NCBI RefSeq assembly: GCF_000488255.1
Contig: NZ_KI530745.1
Coordinates: 682,001-746,000, forward strand
Direction: 5' to 3'
Length of the DNA: 64,000 nucleotides
Source of the DNA: Acinetobacter indicus CIP 110367
GTDB taxonomy: Bacteria; Pseudomonadota; Gammaproteobacteria; Pseudomonadales; Moraxellaceae
Below, piece after piece: positions 8,877 through 17,452 of this stretch. Every line of letters starts with the position of its first letter. The stretch's first letter is position 1. The position numbers and the translations under genes were made by a program. The notes beneath the pieces were generated by a model. That model saw nothing but the letters and a program-made list of their open reading frames with translations. It was not told the DNA's origin and did not search any database.

Positions 8877-9650
8877 GTGTTTGTAGATACGCATTGTCAT
8901 TTAACCATGCTCGATTTAACTCCGTATGATGGAAATCTGGATCTGGCATTGGCGCAGGCGCGAGAAGCCGGCGTATCTAAATTTATGAGTATTTCGGTCG
9001 ATCTGGATGACCATATCGAACTGGCAAAAATTGCCGCACGCCATGCAGATGTCGGTTATACCGTGGGTGTGCATCCTTGTGAAGATGCGGCCACCATGGC
9101 GCGTGCCACCACTGACTATCTGGTCGAGCTGGCACAACCGGAAAAAGTCTGGGCGCTGGGGGAAACCGGGCTGGATTATTATCACAGTACCGATTTTATT
9201 GCCGAGCAGAAAGACTGTTTTGCCAGACATATCCATGCCTCGCAAATCGTAAAAAAACCGGTGGTGGTACATACCCGTTCAGCCAAGCATGATACGGTTG
9301 ATATTATCCGCGCGGAAAAATCAACCCATGGGATTTTGCACTGTTTTACCGAAGATTGGGAAACCGCCAAAGCGGTACTGGACTGCGGTTACTATGTCTC
9401 TTTCTCGGGTATTGTGTCTTTTAAAAATGCCCAGGATTTAAGGGATGTGGCCAAGCAGGTGCCACTAGATCGTGTCCTGATTGAAACCGATTCACCGTAT
9501 CTGGCACCAATGCCATATCGTGGTAAATCAAATGAACCAAAATATGTTCCATATGTAGCCAAAGCCCTGAGTGATGTATATGATAAATCACTGGAAGAGA
9601 TGGCTTTCATAACCATGCAGAATTTTGAAAACCTCTTGAACCAAAAGTAA
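8877..9650 (+). CDS. tatD: TatD-family metal-dependent deoxyribonuclease
   Basis: TIM-barrel hydrolase of the TatD/YcfH family with two-metal active site; family members are 3'-5' exonucleases linked to DNA repair. The 257 residues show metal ligands in FVDTHCHL (H6, H8), the glutamate in ALGETGLDYY, histidines in PVVVHTRSA and GILHCFT, and the aspartate in LIETDSPYLAP. The start is GTG at 8877, since the motif begins immediately after it. The pilZ-tatD position suggests the YcfH-type paralogue rather than the tat-operon TatD. Confidence 0.92.
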   Translation: MFVDTHCHLTMLDLTPYDGNLDLALAQAREAGVSKFMSISVDLDDHIELAKIAARHADVGYTVGVHPCEDAATMARATTDYLVELAQPEKVWALGETGLDYYHSTDFIAEQKDCFARHIHASQIVKKPVVVHTRSAKHDTVDIIRAEKSTHGILHCFTEDWETAKAVLDCGYYVSFSGIVSFKNAQDLRDVAKQVPLDRVLIETDSPYLAPMPYRGKSNEPKYVPYVAKALSDVYDKSLEEMAFITMQNFENLLNQK

Positions 9651-9703
9651 AAATCTAGGATTTTTAAAACTGACCGATAAGTGCATAAGAGAGAGTTTAT
9701 AGG

Positions 9704-10324
9704 GTGAAGATGGATCGTCAGGCTCAATTTCGAGCAAGAGAAACCTTAATTTTTCAAGTGGCAGAGCAATTGCTATTAGAAAATGGTGAAGCAGGGATGA
9801 CGCTTGATGCCTTGGCCGCAGAATTGGACCTGGCCAAAGGCACGCTTTATAAACATTTCCAGAGTAAAGACGAGCTGTACATGTTGCTGATTATTCGTAA
9901 TGAGAACATGCTGCTTGAAATGATCAAGGATGCTGAGAAAAAGTTTCCTGAACATTTGGCCTTCTTTATGCTGCATCACTTGCATCATCCAGAGCGTACG
10001 GTACTGTTCCATCAGATTGAAGAGCGCCTGTCGACTACCGGTATGGGCATCAACCATCTGTTTAACGAACTGTATCAGGTGCGTAAACAGCGCCTGCGTC
10101 TGATTATTCGCATGACCGAGCATTATCTGGAATCAATTCAGAGCAAAATGTCAGTGCGTGATTATCTGGCCTCGATCTGGTCATTGACGCACGGTGCGGC
10201 GGCCATTCTAAATTCCAGTTTTTACCAGCGTTATCTGGGTTCACGTGACACCTTGCGCGTGGCCTATATCGATCAGGCACTGGCCTTGCCGAAACAAGTT
10301 CAACATCTCGAACAGATCGTCTAA
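9704..10324 (+). CDS. TetR-family transcriptional regulator
   Basis: About 206 residues with a typical TetR N-terminal helix-turn-helix (AEQLLLENGEAGMTLDALAAELDLAKGTLYKHFQSKDELY compressed to its core LAKGTLYKHFQSKDELY) and a long helical ligand-binding domain without a recognisable specificity. The start is GTG 9704 or ATG 9710; the two differ by two residues. The stop is only 5 bp before gspH, so it is probably co-transcribed with the type II secretion pseudopilin genes and may regulate them or be a neighbour by chance. Target and ligand are unknown. Confidence 0.85.
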   Translation: MKMDRQAQFRARETLIFQVAEQLLLENGEAGMTLDALAAELDLAKGTLYKHFQSKDELYMLLIIRNENMLLEMIKDAEKKFPEHLAFFMLHHLHHPERTVLFHQIEERLSTTGMGINHLFNELYQVRKQRLRLIIRMTEHYLESIQSKMSVRDYLASIWSLTHGAAAILNSSFYQRYLGSRDTLRVAYIDQALALPKQVQHLEQIV

Positions 10325-10329
10325 ATCTC

Positions 10330-10902
10330 ATGACTAGATCGCATCACTTCTCATCTGTTCGTGGTTTTACACTCATTGAATTGATGGTGGTGATTGTGGT
10401 CATGGCCATTGCCGCCTCACTGGTGCTGATGAATATTGGCGGGGTGGACCAGCGCAGCGCCATGCAGGCACGTGAAGTGTTTTTGATGGATGTGAAGAAG
10501 CTGCAACGCGAAGCGGACGATCAATCGCGTGTGCTGGCTCTAAATGTTCAAAATGCCACCGATGTGTCACCATTTCGTTATGAAGTTCTGGAATATTTGC
10601 CAGCAACCACCGCTACCGACAGTTCAAGCGTCATGCTCAGTCAAACCGCGACCCGCTGGCAAAAATATGCCGAATTTGAGATGCAAAGTTTGCCCGATGG
10701 AGTGAGCTTTCAGATCCAGCCTTTACAACACGGCTTTGAGAATGCGCAGAATGCCGCCTTGCTGCAAGGCGATGCCCCGAAACTGATCTGGCTCGGTAAT
10801 GGCGAAATTAAACCGGTACGGATTCAGTTTTATTTCGAGCAGCTTCCGGTTGGGGCTGAAATCGAAATTGATCATCTGGGTAAGATCGTGAATGAAGAAT
10901 AG
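10330..10902 (+). CDS. gspH: Type II secretion minor pseudopilin GspH
   Basis: Minor pseudopilin of the type II secretion system (XcpU). The prepilin peptidase site is RG/FTLIEL with glycine 12 before the cut and the conserved glutamate at +5 of the mature protein, followed by a hydrophobic helix. Total length is 190 residues, the usual size. It starts 5 bp after the TetR gene and overlaps gspI by 11 bp. The order H-I-J-K matches the canonical cluster; the remaining gsp genes (C-G, L-N) are not in the window, as is usual in Acinetobacter where they are scattered. Confidence 0.9.
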   Translation: MTRSHHFSSVRGFTLIELMVVIVVMAIAASLVLMNIGGVDQRSAMQAREVFLMDVKKLQREADDQSRVLALNVQNATDVSPFRYEVLEYLPATTATDSSSVMLSQTATRWQKYAEFEMQSLPDGVSFQIQPLQHGFENAQNAALLQGDAPKLIWLGNGEIKPVRIQFYFEQLPVGAEIEIDHLGKIVNEE

Positions 10903-11389
10903 ATTATTTTCAGCCTTCTTATCGCCTGATCTGCAAAAACTGAGCCGGCTTTTTTCCAGCTGTTCAACATCCGCGTACCGATTACGAGCATATCCGCATC
11001 AGACCCGATTCAAGCGTATTGCCGGTTTTACCTTATTAGAAGTGATGGTGGCACTGGCGATTTTCGCTACAGCTGCCATGGCGCTGACTCAAGTGGCCAT
11101 GCAATATACCCAGTCGACCTCTCATGCCATTTTAAGAACCAAAGCGCAGTTTGTGGCCTTAAACGAACAGGCATTAATGGAAATCCAGCAGGACTGGCTC
11201 ACGGGTACGCAATCAAAACAGGTCACCCTGCAAGGTGAAAGCTGGCAAATTGATAAAAGCGCACAGCCCACCATTAGCCCGAATGTGCAGCGGGTAGAAG
11301 TGCAGGTCAGCTTATTTAACCTCGATACCGGTCAGGTTGAAGCCGGCATCACCCATTTGGTGTTTTTTAATCATCGGGCGGCGCAATGA
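10892..11389 (+). CDS. gspI: Type II secretion minor pseudopilin GspI
   Basis: Minor pseudopilin (XcpV) that nucleates the tip complex with GspJ and GspK. The prepilin peptidase motif is AG/FTLLEVMVALAIF with G45 and F46, followed by the hydrophobic helix and a short globular domain. From the only ATG (10892, inside gspH) the leader is 45 residues, whereas GspI leaders are normally about 5-10. No in-frame ATG, GTG or TTG that would give a short leader is seen between 10892 and the motif. The 3' end overlaps gspJ by 4 bp. Confidence 0.88.
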   Translation: MKNRLFSAFLSPDLQKLSRLFSSCSTSAYRLRAYPHQTRFKRIAGFTLLEVMVALAIFATAAMALTQVAMQYTQSTSHAILRTKAQFVALNEQALMEIQQDWLTGTQSKQVTLQGESWQIDKSAQPTISPNVQRVEVQVSLFNLDTGQVEAGITHLVFFNHRAAQ

Positions 11390-12021
11390 TTAAGGCTAAA
11401 CGCGGATTTACCCTGGTCGAGCTGCTGGTGGCCATTGCCATCTTTGCGGTGCTGTCTGCCTTGGGCTGGAAAGTATTTGATTATCTGGTCAAGGTCAAAG
11501 ACCGTAATCAGTGGCATGAACAGCAGTTAGAAGGACTGCAGAGTGCCTATCAACAAATCTTGCGTGACAGTATCCAGATTGTACCGCTGACCGCAAACAT
11601 CAATAATGATATTCAGCCAGCTCTGGTACTACAAAACGGCCGTTTTAATTTTAGCAAGACCGGTGTGACCGATCCTTTGCAGCAGGGCATTGCCCCCACT
11701 GAACGGATTGAATATCAGTACCGGGCCGATGAACAAAAACTGTATCGTCTGAAATATGCCAATTTGCATCAGTCCGGGCAGGATCAGCCGGTTTCCAGCA
11801 TATTGTTGGACAATGTTAGCCAGTTTCAGGTCAGTGTGCTGAATCCGCAGGAGCTGAGTAACTGGCCAGACGGCAGTATTGATTTAAATGATGATCAGCA
11901 AAAACGCAAACTGCCAAAAGGCATTAAAATAAATTTAACCGTACAAGATGTACAATATGAATGGATTTTTAGCCTGTTAAATACTGACTTCCTGAAATCA
12001 GACAATAAAACCACATCATAA
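11386..12021 (+). CDS. gspJ: Type II secretion minor pseudopilin GspJ
   Basis: Minor pseudopilin (XcpW), a partner of GspI and GspK at the pseudopilus tip. It begins MIKAKRG/FTLVELLVAIAIF, with prepilin cleavage after G7 and glutamate at mature position 5. Its 211 residues include the family region EQQLEGLQSAYQQILRDSIQ and a beta-rich C-terminal domain. It overlaps gspI by 4 bp, which implies coupled translation and equimolar production. Confidence 0.92.
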   Translation: MIKAKRGFTLVELLVAIAIFAVLSALGWKVFDYLVKVKDRNQWHEQQLEGLQSAYQQILRDSIQIVPLTANINNDIQPALVLQNGRFNFSKTGVTDPLQQGIAPTERIEYQYRADEQKLYRLKYANLHQSGQDQPVSSILLDNVSQFQVSVLNPQELSNWPDGSIDLNDDQQKRKLPKGIKINLTVQDVQYEWIFSLLNTDFLKSDNKTTS

Positions 12022-12053
12022 GACAGGCAGTGAATGGGGTAATGGGACAGAAC

Positions 12054-13001
12054 ATGAAGCAGCAACAGGGTATTGCGCTAATCACCATTTTAATGATGGT
12101 GGCATTGGCCACCATTTTGGCGGCGACCATTGCCAAACGTCAGGCCTATACCGCAGAAAGTACCGCTTATTTAATGCGGCAGAACCAGTCCTTGCTCTAT
12201 GCCAAAAGTGCCGAAGCCTTCTTTGCCGAATTACTCAAAGATGATGCTGAAAATGCTGCCGAGGTCGATCATCTACAAGAAAACTGGGCCCAGCCAATGC
12301 CAGCTTTTCCTGTCGAAGATGGTTTTGTGGCGGGTGTGTTGAGTGATGAATCGGGGAAGTTCAATTTAAATGCCTTGCTGAATGACAATGGCAATGTTAA
12401 TGAAAATGCCAAACTGTATTTTGAACGGCTGCTGGTGCGTGTTGGCTTGCCTGCCCAAATCAGTGAAGCGGTAATTGACTGGCAAGATGCCGATGATTTA
12501 CCCATCGGGCCGATGGGTGCCGAAAGTGGTTATTATCAGGGCCTACCTAATGGCTATTTACCTTCAAATTCCCTTTTTTATAGTGTCGAAGAACTGAAAC
12601 AGGTGCGCGGCTTTGAAGAAGGACAATATCAGCTGTTGCTGCCTTATGTTAGTGCTTTGCCGAACCGCAGTACCAGTATCAACATCAATACGGCACCGGC
12701 CTTAGTGCTAGCCAGTATTGATGACAAGCTAGATGTCAATCAGATCCAGCAGCTGTTAGAACAGCGTCAGGCCAATCTGGAGCATTTTGCCAATACGCAG
12801 GAACTGTGGGAGCTGGATGCCTTTAAACAGGTTGATGCAGCCCTGAAAGCTCAGGTCGGTGCTTTACTGGGCGTGCAATCCAATTACTTTAAGGCAAAAA
12901 TTGAAGTGATGCTGAGTGAACGCAAACGCCAGTTTAGTAGTGATCTGGTACGCGATAAAAAAACAGTTTATGTGGCTTATCGCAGCATGGCACCATTTTA
13001 A
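12054..13001 (+). CDS. gspK: Type II secretion minor pseudopilin GspK
   Basis: Largest minor pseudopilin (XcpX), capping the pseudopilus. It begins MKQQQG/IALITILMM: cleavage after G6 and, diagnostically for GspK, no glutamate at mature position 5. About 315 residues follow, with the saposin-like-fold hallmarks DESGKFNLNAL, IDWQDADD and SININTAPA. I chose ATG 12054, which places a short leader before the cleavage site; ATG 12042 and an earlier GTG (12030) would lengthen it. It ends the cluster, and a 147-bp gap with a new promoter follows. Confidence 0.92.
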   Translation: MKQQQGIALITILMMVALATILAATIAKRQAYTAESTAYLMRQNQSLLYAKSAEAFFAELLKDDAENAAEVDHLQENWAQPMPAFPVEDGFVAGVLSDESGKFNLNALLNDNGNVNENAKLYFERLLVRVGLPAQISEAVIDWQDADDLPIGPMGAESGYYQGLPNGYLPSNSLFYSVEELKQVRGFEEGQYQLLLPYVSALPNRSTSININTAPALVLASIDDKLDVNQIQQLLEQRQANLEHFANTQELWELDAFKQVDAALKAQVGALLGVQSNYFKAKIEVMLSERKRQFSSDLVRDKKTVYVAYRSMAPF

Positions 13002-13102
13002 AATGCTGCGTTCTAGCGCAATTTTCACTGTGTATAAAGTGAGATAGGTTTTAGCTATCAAGTTAAACAGCAAATTTAATGCTTATTCCTTTAATTTTGC
13101 TT

Positions 13103-13108
13103 TATAAT
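13103..13108 (+). promoter_or_regulatory. Candidate -10 box upstream of the QueD-like gene
   Basis: A perfect TATAAT lies 40 bp before the start of the next gene, in an AT-rich 147-bp gap after gspK. The -35 region 17 bp upstream (TGCTTA) is poor, so this is only a candidate. Confidence 0.35.
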
Positions 13109-13148
13109 TAATAGTCGATTCACAAATAATCTGGCCTGATCGGGACAC

Positions 13149-13745
13149 ATGTTAATTCGTAAGTTATTTAAGTTTGAAAATGCTCATATTGTGCGTAACT
13201 GCACTTCAGACCGCTGTAAACGTTCAATACACGGCCATAGCTATAAAGTTGAGCTGTTACTTAAGGCAACGAAATTAGATCATGGTCAAATGGTCTATGA
13301 TTTTGGCTTGCTAAAAGGTGTGATTAAAGAAATTTTTGATTCTTTCGATCATGCGATCTGTTTCTGGCAACAGGACAATCCGGATTATATTCAGGCCTGC
13401 CAAAACTTTAGTGCGCGCTGGGTCTCTTTACCGGTGTCGCCATCTGCCGAGCAGTTTTCCCGTATTTTCTTCTTTCTGGCGCAGCAGGTGCTGGCCTCAA
13501 CCATCACCCAGAATGGTGAAGGTGATGTTGAAGTCTATTCGGTAATTGTGCATGAAACCGATACCGGTTATGCGCAAAGCTTTTTAGAAGATATTGAAAA
13601 CGAACAAATGGGACGGCTTGCCCTGGATCAGATCGAGTTTTCAGCGCAGGTGCGTGCGGAATGGTCAGATCCCGAGATGTATGAAAAATTGAAACAGGGT
13701 ATTAAATTCCAAAACCCAAGCGTAGATTTACAGGTTAAACTCTAA
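13149..13745 (+). CDS. queD: 6-pyruvoyl-tetrahydropterin synthase / QueD-family protein
   Basis: Member of the PTPS/QueD family; bacterial QueD makes 6-carboxytetrahydropterin in queuosine synthesis. Zinc ligands are visible as H13 (FENAHIV), H28 and H30 (HGHSY); a catalytic cysteine candidate is C23, and D67-H68 and E136 (VIVHETDTG) match the catalytic dyad and the substrate-anchoring glutamate. At 198 residues it is much longer than typical QueD (about 120), mainly through a central insert and a C-terminal extension. No other queuosine genes adjoin; ung follows 41 bp downstream. The function could differ from queuosine synthesis. Confidence 0.78.
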   Translation: MLIRKLFKFENAHIVRNCTSDRCKRSIHGHSYKVELLLKATKLDHGQMVYDFGLLKGVIKEIFDSFDHAICFWQQDNPDYIQACQNFSARWVSLPVSPSAEQFSRIFFFLAQQVLASTITQNGEGDVEVYSVIVHETDTGYAQSFLEDIENEQMGRLALDQIEFSAQVRAEWSDPEMYEKLKQGIKFQNPSVDLQVKL

Positions 13746-13786
13746 TACACACATCCTGACATGGATATAAAGGATTTAATACAGGT

Positions 13787-14500
13787 ATGTCTTTAACTGA
13801 ACAGCAACACGAGAAACTGGAGAAGGTTCAGTTAGATGCGAGCTGGAAATATGCCCTGAGCGATTTTTTGCTGGGTGAGAAAATGGATGCCTTAAAAGCA
13901 TTCCTACTCGAAGAAAAACAAGCCAATAAAGTGATTTATCCACCAAGTGGCTTAATTTTTAATGCACTAAATACCACGCCGCTAGAGCAGGTCAAAGTCG
14001 TTATTCTGGGCCAAGATCCTTATCATGGTCCGAATCAGGCACATGGCCTGAGCTTTTCTGTGCAGAGAGGGGTTGCATTACCGCCATCTTTACGTAATAT
14101 TTTCCATGAGTTACATACCGACTTGGGGCTAGATATTCCCAAGCATGGCGATTTAACCCGTTGGGCGGAACAGGGTGTGCTGCTGTTAAACAGTGTCCTG
14201 ACTGTTGAGGCTGCACAGCCAACATCGCATCAGAAGCGGGGCTGGGAAGAATTTACAGATCATGTGATTGATGTCCTAAATGAACAGCGTGAGCATATTG
14301 TGTTCATTTTATGGGGTGCCTATGCACAGCGTAAGGGACAACGCATTGATCCGAATAAACACTTAATCTTGAAAGCCGCACATCCGTCGCCGCTGGCGGC
14401 AAACCGTGGTGGTTTTTTTGGATGTAAAGTGTTTTCAAAAACAAATAATTACCTGAAACAACATGGCATTGAGCCTATAGACTGGCAGCTGGACGCATGA
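13787..14500 (+). CDS. ung: Uracil-DNA glycosylase
   Basis: Base-excision repair enzyme that removes uracil from DNA. The family 1 motifs are complete: water-activating loop GQDPYHG with catalytic D77, LPPSLRNIF, the uracil-recognition block [12 protein letters not shown], and the minor-groove loop [16 protein letters not shown]. At 237 residues it is a standard length. The stop overlaps the next gene by 4 bp (ATGA). Confidence 0.97.
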   Translation: MSLTEQQHEKLEKVQLDASWKYALSDFLLGEKMDALKAFLLEEKQANKVIYPPSGLIFNALNTTPLEQVKVVILGQDPYHGPNQAHGLSFSVQRGVALPPSLRNIFHELHTDLGLDIPKHGDLTRWAEQGVLLLNSVLTVEAAQPTSHQKRGWEEFTDHVIDVLNEQREHIVFILWGAYAQRKGQRIDPNKHLILKAAHPSPLAANRGGFFGCKVFSKTNNYLKQHGIEPIDWQLDA

Positions 14501-15621
14501 CACAAACTCCCGTATTGAAACAGTATCATCCCGATTTAATTGTTGAAGAAGCACAAAATGGCTGGCGTATTGTTCGTTTGAACCGCCCAAAGTCGTTGCA
14601 TGCACTGGATGAATCTATCGTGACTGCTTTACTGGAAGTCTTTCAGGACTTTCATACGGATGAGCAGGTGAAAGCCATTTGGCTTGACTCTACTACACCA
14701 AAAGCCTTCTGTGCCGGCGGAGATGTGCGCAAACTGCGTCAACTGGTGATTAATGACGAAGTTGAGGCCGCCAATAAATTCTTTGAACAGGAATATGCGC
14801 TGGATTTGTTGCTGCATAACTATGCCAAGCCGGTGCTGGTCTGGGGTGAAGGTTATGTGATGGGTGGTGGTCTTGGTCTGTTTATGGCAGCACCATTCCG
14901 TCTGGTAACCCCACATTCACGTCTGGCGATGCCGGAAATTAATATTGGTCTTTATCCAGATGTAGGTGCATCGCGCTTTCTGGCAGATCGGGGTGCTATT
15001 GGTCTGTTCACTGGTTTAACCGGTTCGATTATGACTGCCGCCGGCGCTTACGGAATTGGCTGGGCCACACATATCTGTGATGTCGCACGTGATGTGGTGT
15101 TGGACCGGATGATTAATATTGACTGGGATCATTATCCGGCCGGGGATTTCCGTGCTATTGATGATACCTTAAACAGTATGCACCGTCCGGTTGGACCAGG
15201 ACCATTACAGAATTCGTTGGATGTAATTCATAGCGTGTGTCGTGGTGTCAACTTTGAACATGACTATGAAGCAATTGTCGGTTTAAGTGATGCGCGTAGC
15301 GACTGGCTGCGTCAGGCCAGTGAAAACCTGCAAAAAGGTTCACTGACAACTGCAGCCCTAAGCTGGTTATTATGGCAATGGGGCAAACAGGTGCATTCAT
15401 GGAATGAAGTGTTTGAACTGGAAACCCAGATTTCGGCCTGGAAAATCAATCACCCTGACTTTGTTGAGGGTGTGCGTGCCCGTCTGGTCGATAAGGATTT
15501 ATCTCCAGAGTGGAAGCAGGGCGCTGATCGCAGCCTAAAAGGTATTCTGGCCGATGATCCACCGGTGACGTCAATTCAAAGCTGGAATGACCTGCTGAAA
15601 CGTCATGGTGTTATCAGCTGA
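14497..15621 (+). CDS. Enoyl-CoA hydratase/isomerase-family protein (3-hydroxyisobutyryl-CoA hydrolase-like)
   Basis: Crotonase-superfamily protein of 374 residues, the length of the 3-hydroxyisobutyryl-CoA hydrolase (HIBYL-CoA hydrolase) branch rather than the roughly 260-residue hydratases. Supporting motifs are the oxyanion-hole segment [27 protein letters not shown], and [18 protein letters not shown]. In valine breakdown the enzyme frees 3-hydroxyisobutyrate from CoA, but no other valine-pathway genes are adjacent. It overlaps ung by 4 bp and precedes tadA by 3 bp, so it appears embedded in a housekeeping operon. Confidence 0.82.
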   Translation: MTQTPVLKQYHPDLIVEEAQNGWRIVRLNRPKSLHALDESIVTALLEVFQDFHTDEQVKAIWLDSTTPKAFCAGGDVRKLRQLVINDEVEAANKFFEQEYALDLLLHNYAKPVLVWGEGYVMGGGLGLFMAAPFRLVTPHSRLAMPEINIGLYPDVGASRFLADRGAIGLFTGLTGSIMTAAGAYGIGWATHICDVARDVVLDRMINIDWDHYPAGDFRAIDDTLNSMHRPVGPGPLQNSLDVIHSVCRGVNFEHDYEAIVGLSDARSDWLRQASENLQKGSLTTAALSWLLWQWGKQVHSWNEVFELETQISAWKINHPDFVEGVRARLVDKDLSPEWKQGADRSLKGILADDPPVTSIQSWNDLLKRHGVIS

Positions 15622-15624
15622 TTT

Positions 15625-16146
15625 ATGTCTGATGTTGAAGCTTATTCTGATGAATACTGGATGCAGCATGCTTTTGAGCAGGCTGCATTAGCGGCCTCGC
15701 AGGGAGAAATTCCTGTCGGGGCAATTTTAGTCAGTCAGAACCAGATCATTGGGGCGGGCTATAATGCGCCCATTTCCCTGAATGATCCTACTGCGCATGC
15801 TGAAATTCTGGCGATTCGTCAGGCCTGTAGCCACATTGAAAATTATCGCTTGCCGGAAGATACCACGCTCTATGTTACGCTAGAGCCGTGTACCATGTGT
15901 GTGGGTGCACTGATTCATGCCCGGGTAAAACGGGTAGTATTTGGCACCACCGAGCCGAAAGCTGGTTCTCTGGTTAGTGCACGCCAATTGCTGGACAGTG
16001 GCTATTATAATCATCTGTTTGAATTTGAAGCGGGCTGTTTGCAAACCCAGTGTGCAGCCCAGTTGAGCGATTTTTTCAAGCTGCGTCGTGAGCAGAAAAG
16101 ACAGCAAAAATTACAACAAAAGTCCTTAAATGATCAGAATCTTTAA
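15625..16146 (+). CDS. tadA: tRNA-specific adenosine deaminase TadA
   Basis: Deaminates A34 to inosine in tRNA-Arg(ACG), an essential wobble modification. The zinc and catalytic residues are H58 and E60 (HAEIL) and C89/C92 (PCTMC), the deaminase signature. At 173 residues it is family length, with the basic C-terminal tail (LRREQKRQQKLQQK) expected of TadA. The ATG lies 3 bp after the preceding stop. Confidence 0.95.
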   Translation: MSDVEAYSDEYWMQHAFEQAALAASQGEIPVGAILVSQNQIIGAGYNAPISLNDPTAHAEILAIRQACSHIENYRLPEDTTLYVTLEPCTMCVGALIHARVKRVVFGTTEPKAGSLVSARQLLDSGYYNHLFEFEAGCLQTQCAAQLSDFFKLRREQKRQQKLQQKSLNDQNL

Positions 16147-16203
16147 AGCATTTTCCTCTACACTAAGCCGTGTATGTGATTGAATCCCTTTAGGAACAAT
16201 AAA

Positions 16204-16635
16204 ATGAACGCTATTCAAATTAAAAAAGAATTTAATGCGCCTGTAGCACAGGTATTTGAATTAATGTCGAAACATGCCACCTATAACACCGCTTTTGCAC
16301 CTTTACAGGTTAAGCGTGTCAAGGATTCCGCTGATCCTGAACGCCCGGATGGTGTGGGTTCGGTGCGCCGGATGGGTTTTGGCCCGATTAAGCCTTTGCA
16401 GGAGCAGATTACGGTGCTCGAGCCAAATCAGCGGATTGAATATAAAATTATTAAAAATCCGTTGGTGAAACATCATTTGGGCGTGATTGAATTTGAGCCT
16501 GTGGCAGAAGATAAAACCCTGGTGACCTACCGGATTGAGCTGCAGGCACGCGCGCCTTTTGTTAGTAAACTCATTCTTGCCCAGTTGAAAACTGCAATTA
16601 AAATCGGTTTAAGTAAACTGGCTAAATCTGTATAA
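16204..16635 (+). CDS. SRPBCC (START/polyketide-cyclase-like) family protein
   Basis: A 143-residue protein with the helix-grip fold pattern: N-terminal IKKEFNAPVAQVFELMSKHATYN, a central beta region (GVGSVRRMGFGPIKPLQEQI) and a C-terminal helix. It resembles lipid-binding/cyclase-like SRPBCC proteins, but no substrate or partner can be inferred. ATG 16204 follows an AGGAACA Shine-Dalgarno; an upstream TTG at 16180 is less likely. It lies between tadA and cmk on the same strand. Confidence 0.75.
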   Translation: MNAIQIKKEFNAPVAQVFELMSKHATYNTAFAPLQVKRVKDSADPERPDGVGSVRRMGFGPIKPLQEQITVLEPNQRIEYKIIKNPLVKHHLGVIEFEPVAEDKTLVTYRIELQARAPFVSKLILAQLKTAIKIGLSKLAKSV

Positions 16636-16662
16636 AAATCTGTAAATATGTCTGGAAACGCA

Positions 16663-17346
16663 ATGACAGTTCAAATTATTACCATTGATGGGCCAAGTGG
16701 CTCGGGTAAAGGTACGCTTGCCGCCAAACTGGCTGCACATTATCAATTTCACTTGCTGGACTCAGGCGCGTTGTATCGTCTGCTCGGGCTGTCATTGCAT
16801 AAGGCAGATTTGCTGGAAAGTCTGAGTAACGAACTAAGCAAATGCATCGAAATTGCAACAAATTTAGACATCAAATTTCAGAGCACAGCAACCGGCACTC
16901 AGGTCATGCTGGATGGCGAAGATGTCAGCCAGACCATCCGTACCGAACGTGTCGGAGAATATGCTTCAAAAGTAGCAGCAATTCCGGAACTTAGAACGGC
17001 ATTGTTGGCCCGTCAGCGTGCTTTTGCCCAGGCGCCGGGGCTGGTAGCCGATGGTCGTGACATGGCCACCTCCATTTTTCCTGAAGCACAAGCCAAAATT
17101 TATCTGACTGCATCGGCAGAGTCGCGCGCGCAAAGACGTGTAAAACAGTTGCAGGGTATGGGGCTGGATGCTAAAATAAACGACATTTTAGCTAATATCG
17201 AAGCTCGCGACAAACGGGATATGGAGCGCGAAGTTGCTCCACTCAAGCCAGCGGTTGATGCTTACATCATTGACAGTTCAGATTTGAACATCGATGAAGT
17301 CTTTCAACTGATGACACGTTATGTCGATCAGCAATTAGCAAACTAA
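16663..17346 (+). CDS. cmk: Cytidylate kinase
   Basis: Phosphorylates CMP and dCMP. The P-loop is [11 protein letters not shown] (residues 8-18 from the chosen start), followed by the CMP-binding [13 protein letters not shown] and [13 protein letters not shown] segments and the lid region [12 protein letters not shown] chose ATG 16663; an in-frame ATG at 16648 would add five residues ahead of the conserved beginning. It precedes rpsA by 106 bp, the conserved cmk-rpsA-ihfB order of gammaproteobacteria. Confidence 0.95.
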   Translation: MTVQIITIDGPSGSGKGTLAAKLAAHYQFHLLDSGALYRLLGLSLHKADLLESLSNELSKCIEIATNLDIKFQSTATGTQVMLDGEDVSQTIRTERVGEYASKVAAIPELRTALLARQRAFAQAPGLVADGRDMATSIFPEAQAKIYLTASAESRAQRRVKQLQGMGLDAKINDILANIEARDKRDMEREVAPLKPAVDAYIIDSSDLNIDEVFQLMTRYVDQQLAN

Positions 17347-17452
17347 ATTTATTCAGCGAATGCATAGCTTGATCAGTTTTATACGGACTATGTAAACGCT
17401 TAACTGAACCGGCCTTGTCTGATCCAAGACCGCTGACTTTATCGGAAATATC

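Noticed and set aside
1..9650. Replication origin near rsmG-parAB
   Set aside because: No DnaA-box cluster or AT-rich unwinding region is visible; parS palindromes also absent.
17369..17394. Sigma-70 promoter TTGATC/TATGTA before rpsA
   Set aside because: The spacer is only 14 bases, too short for a functional promoter.
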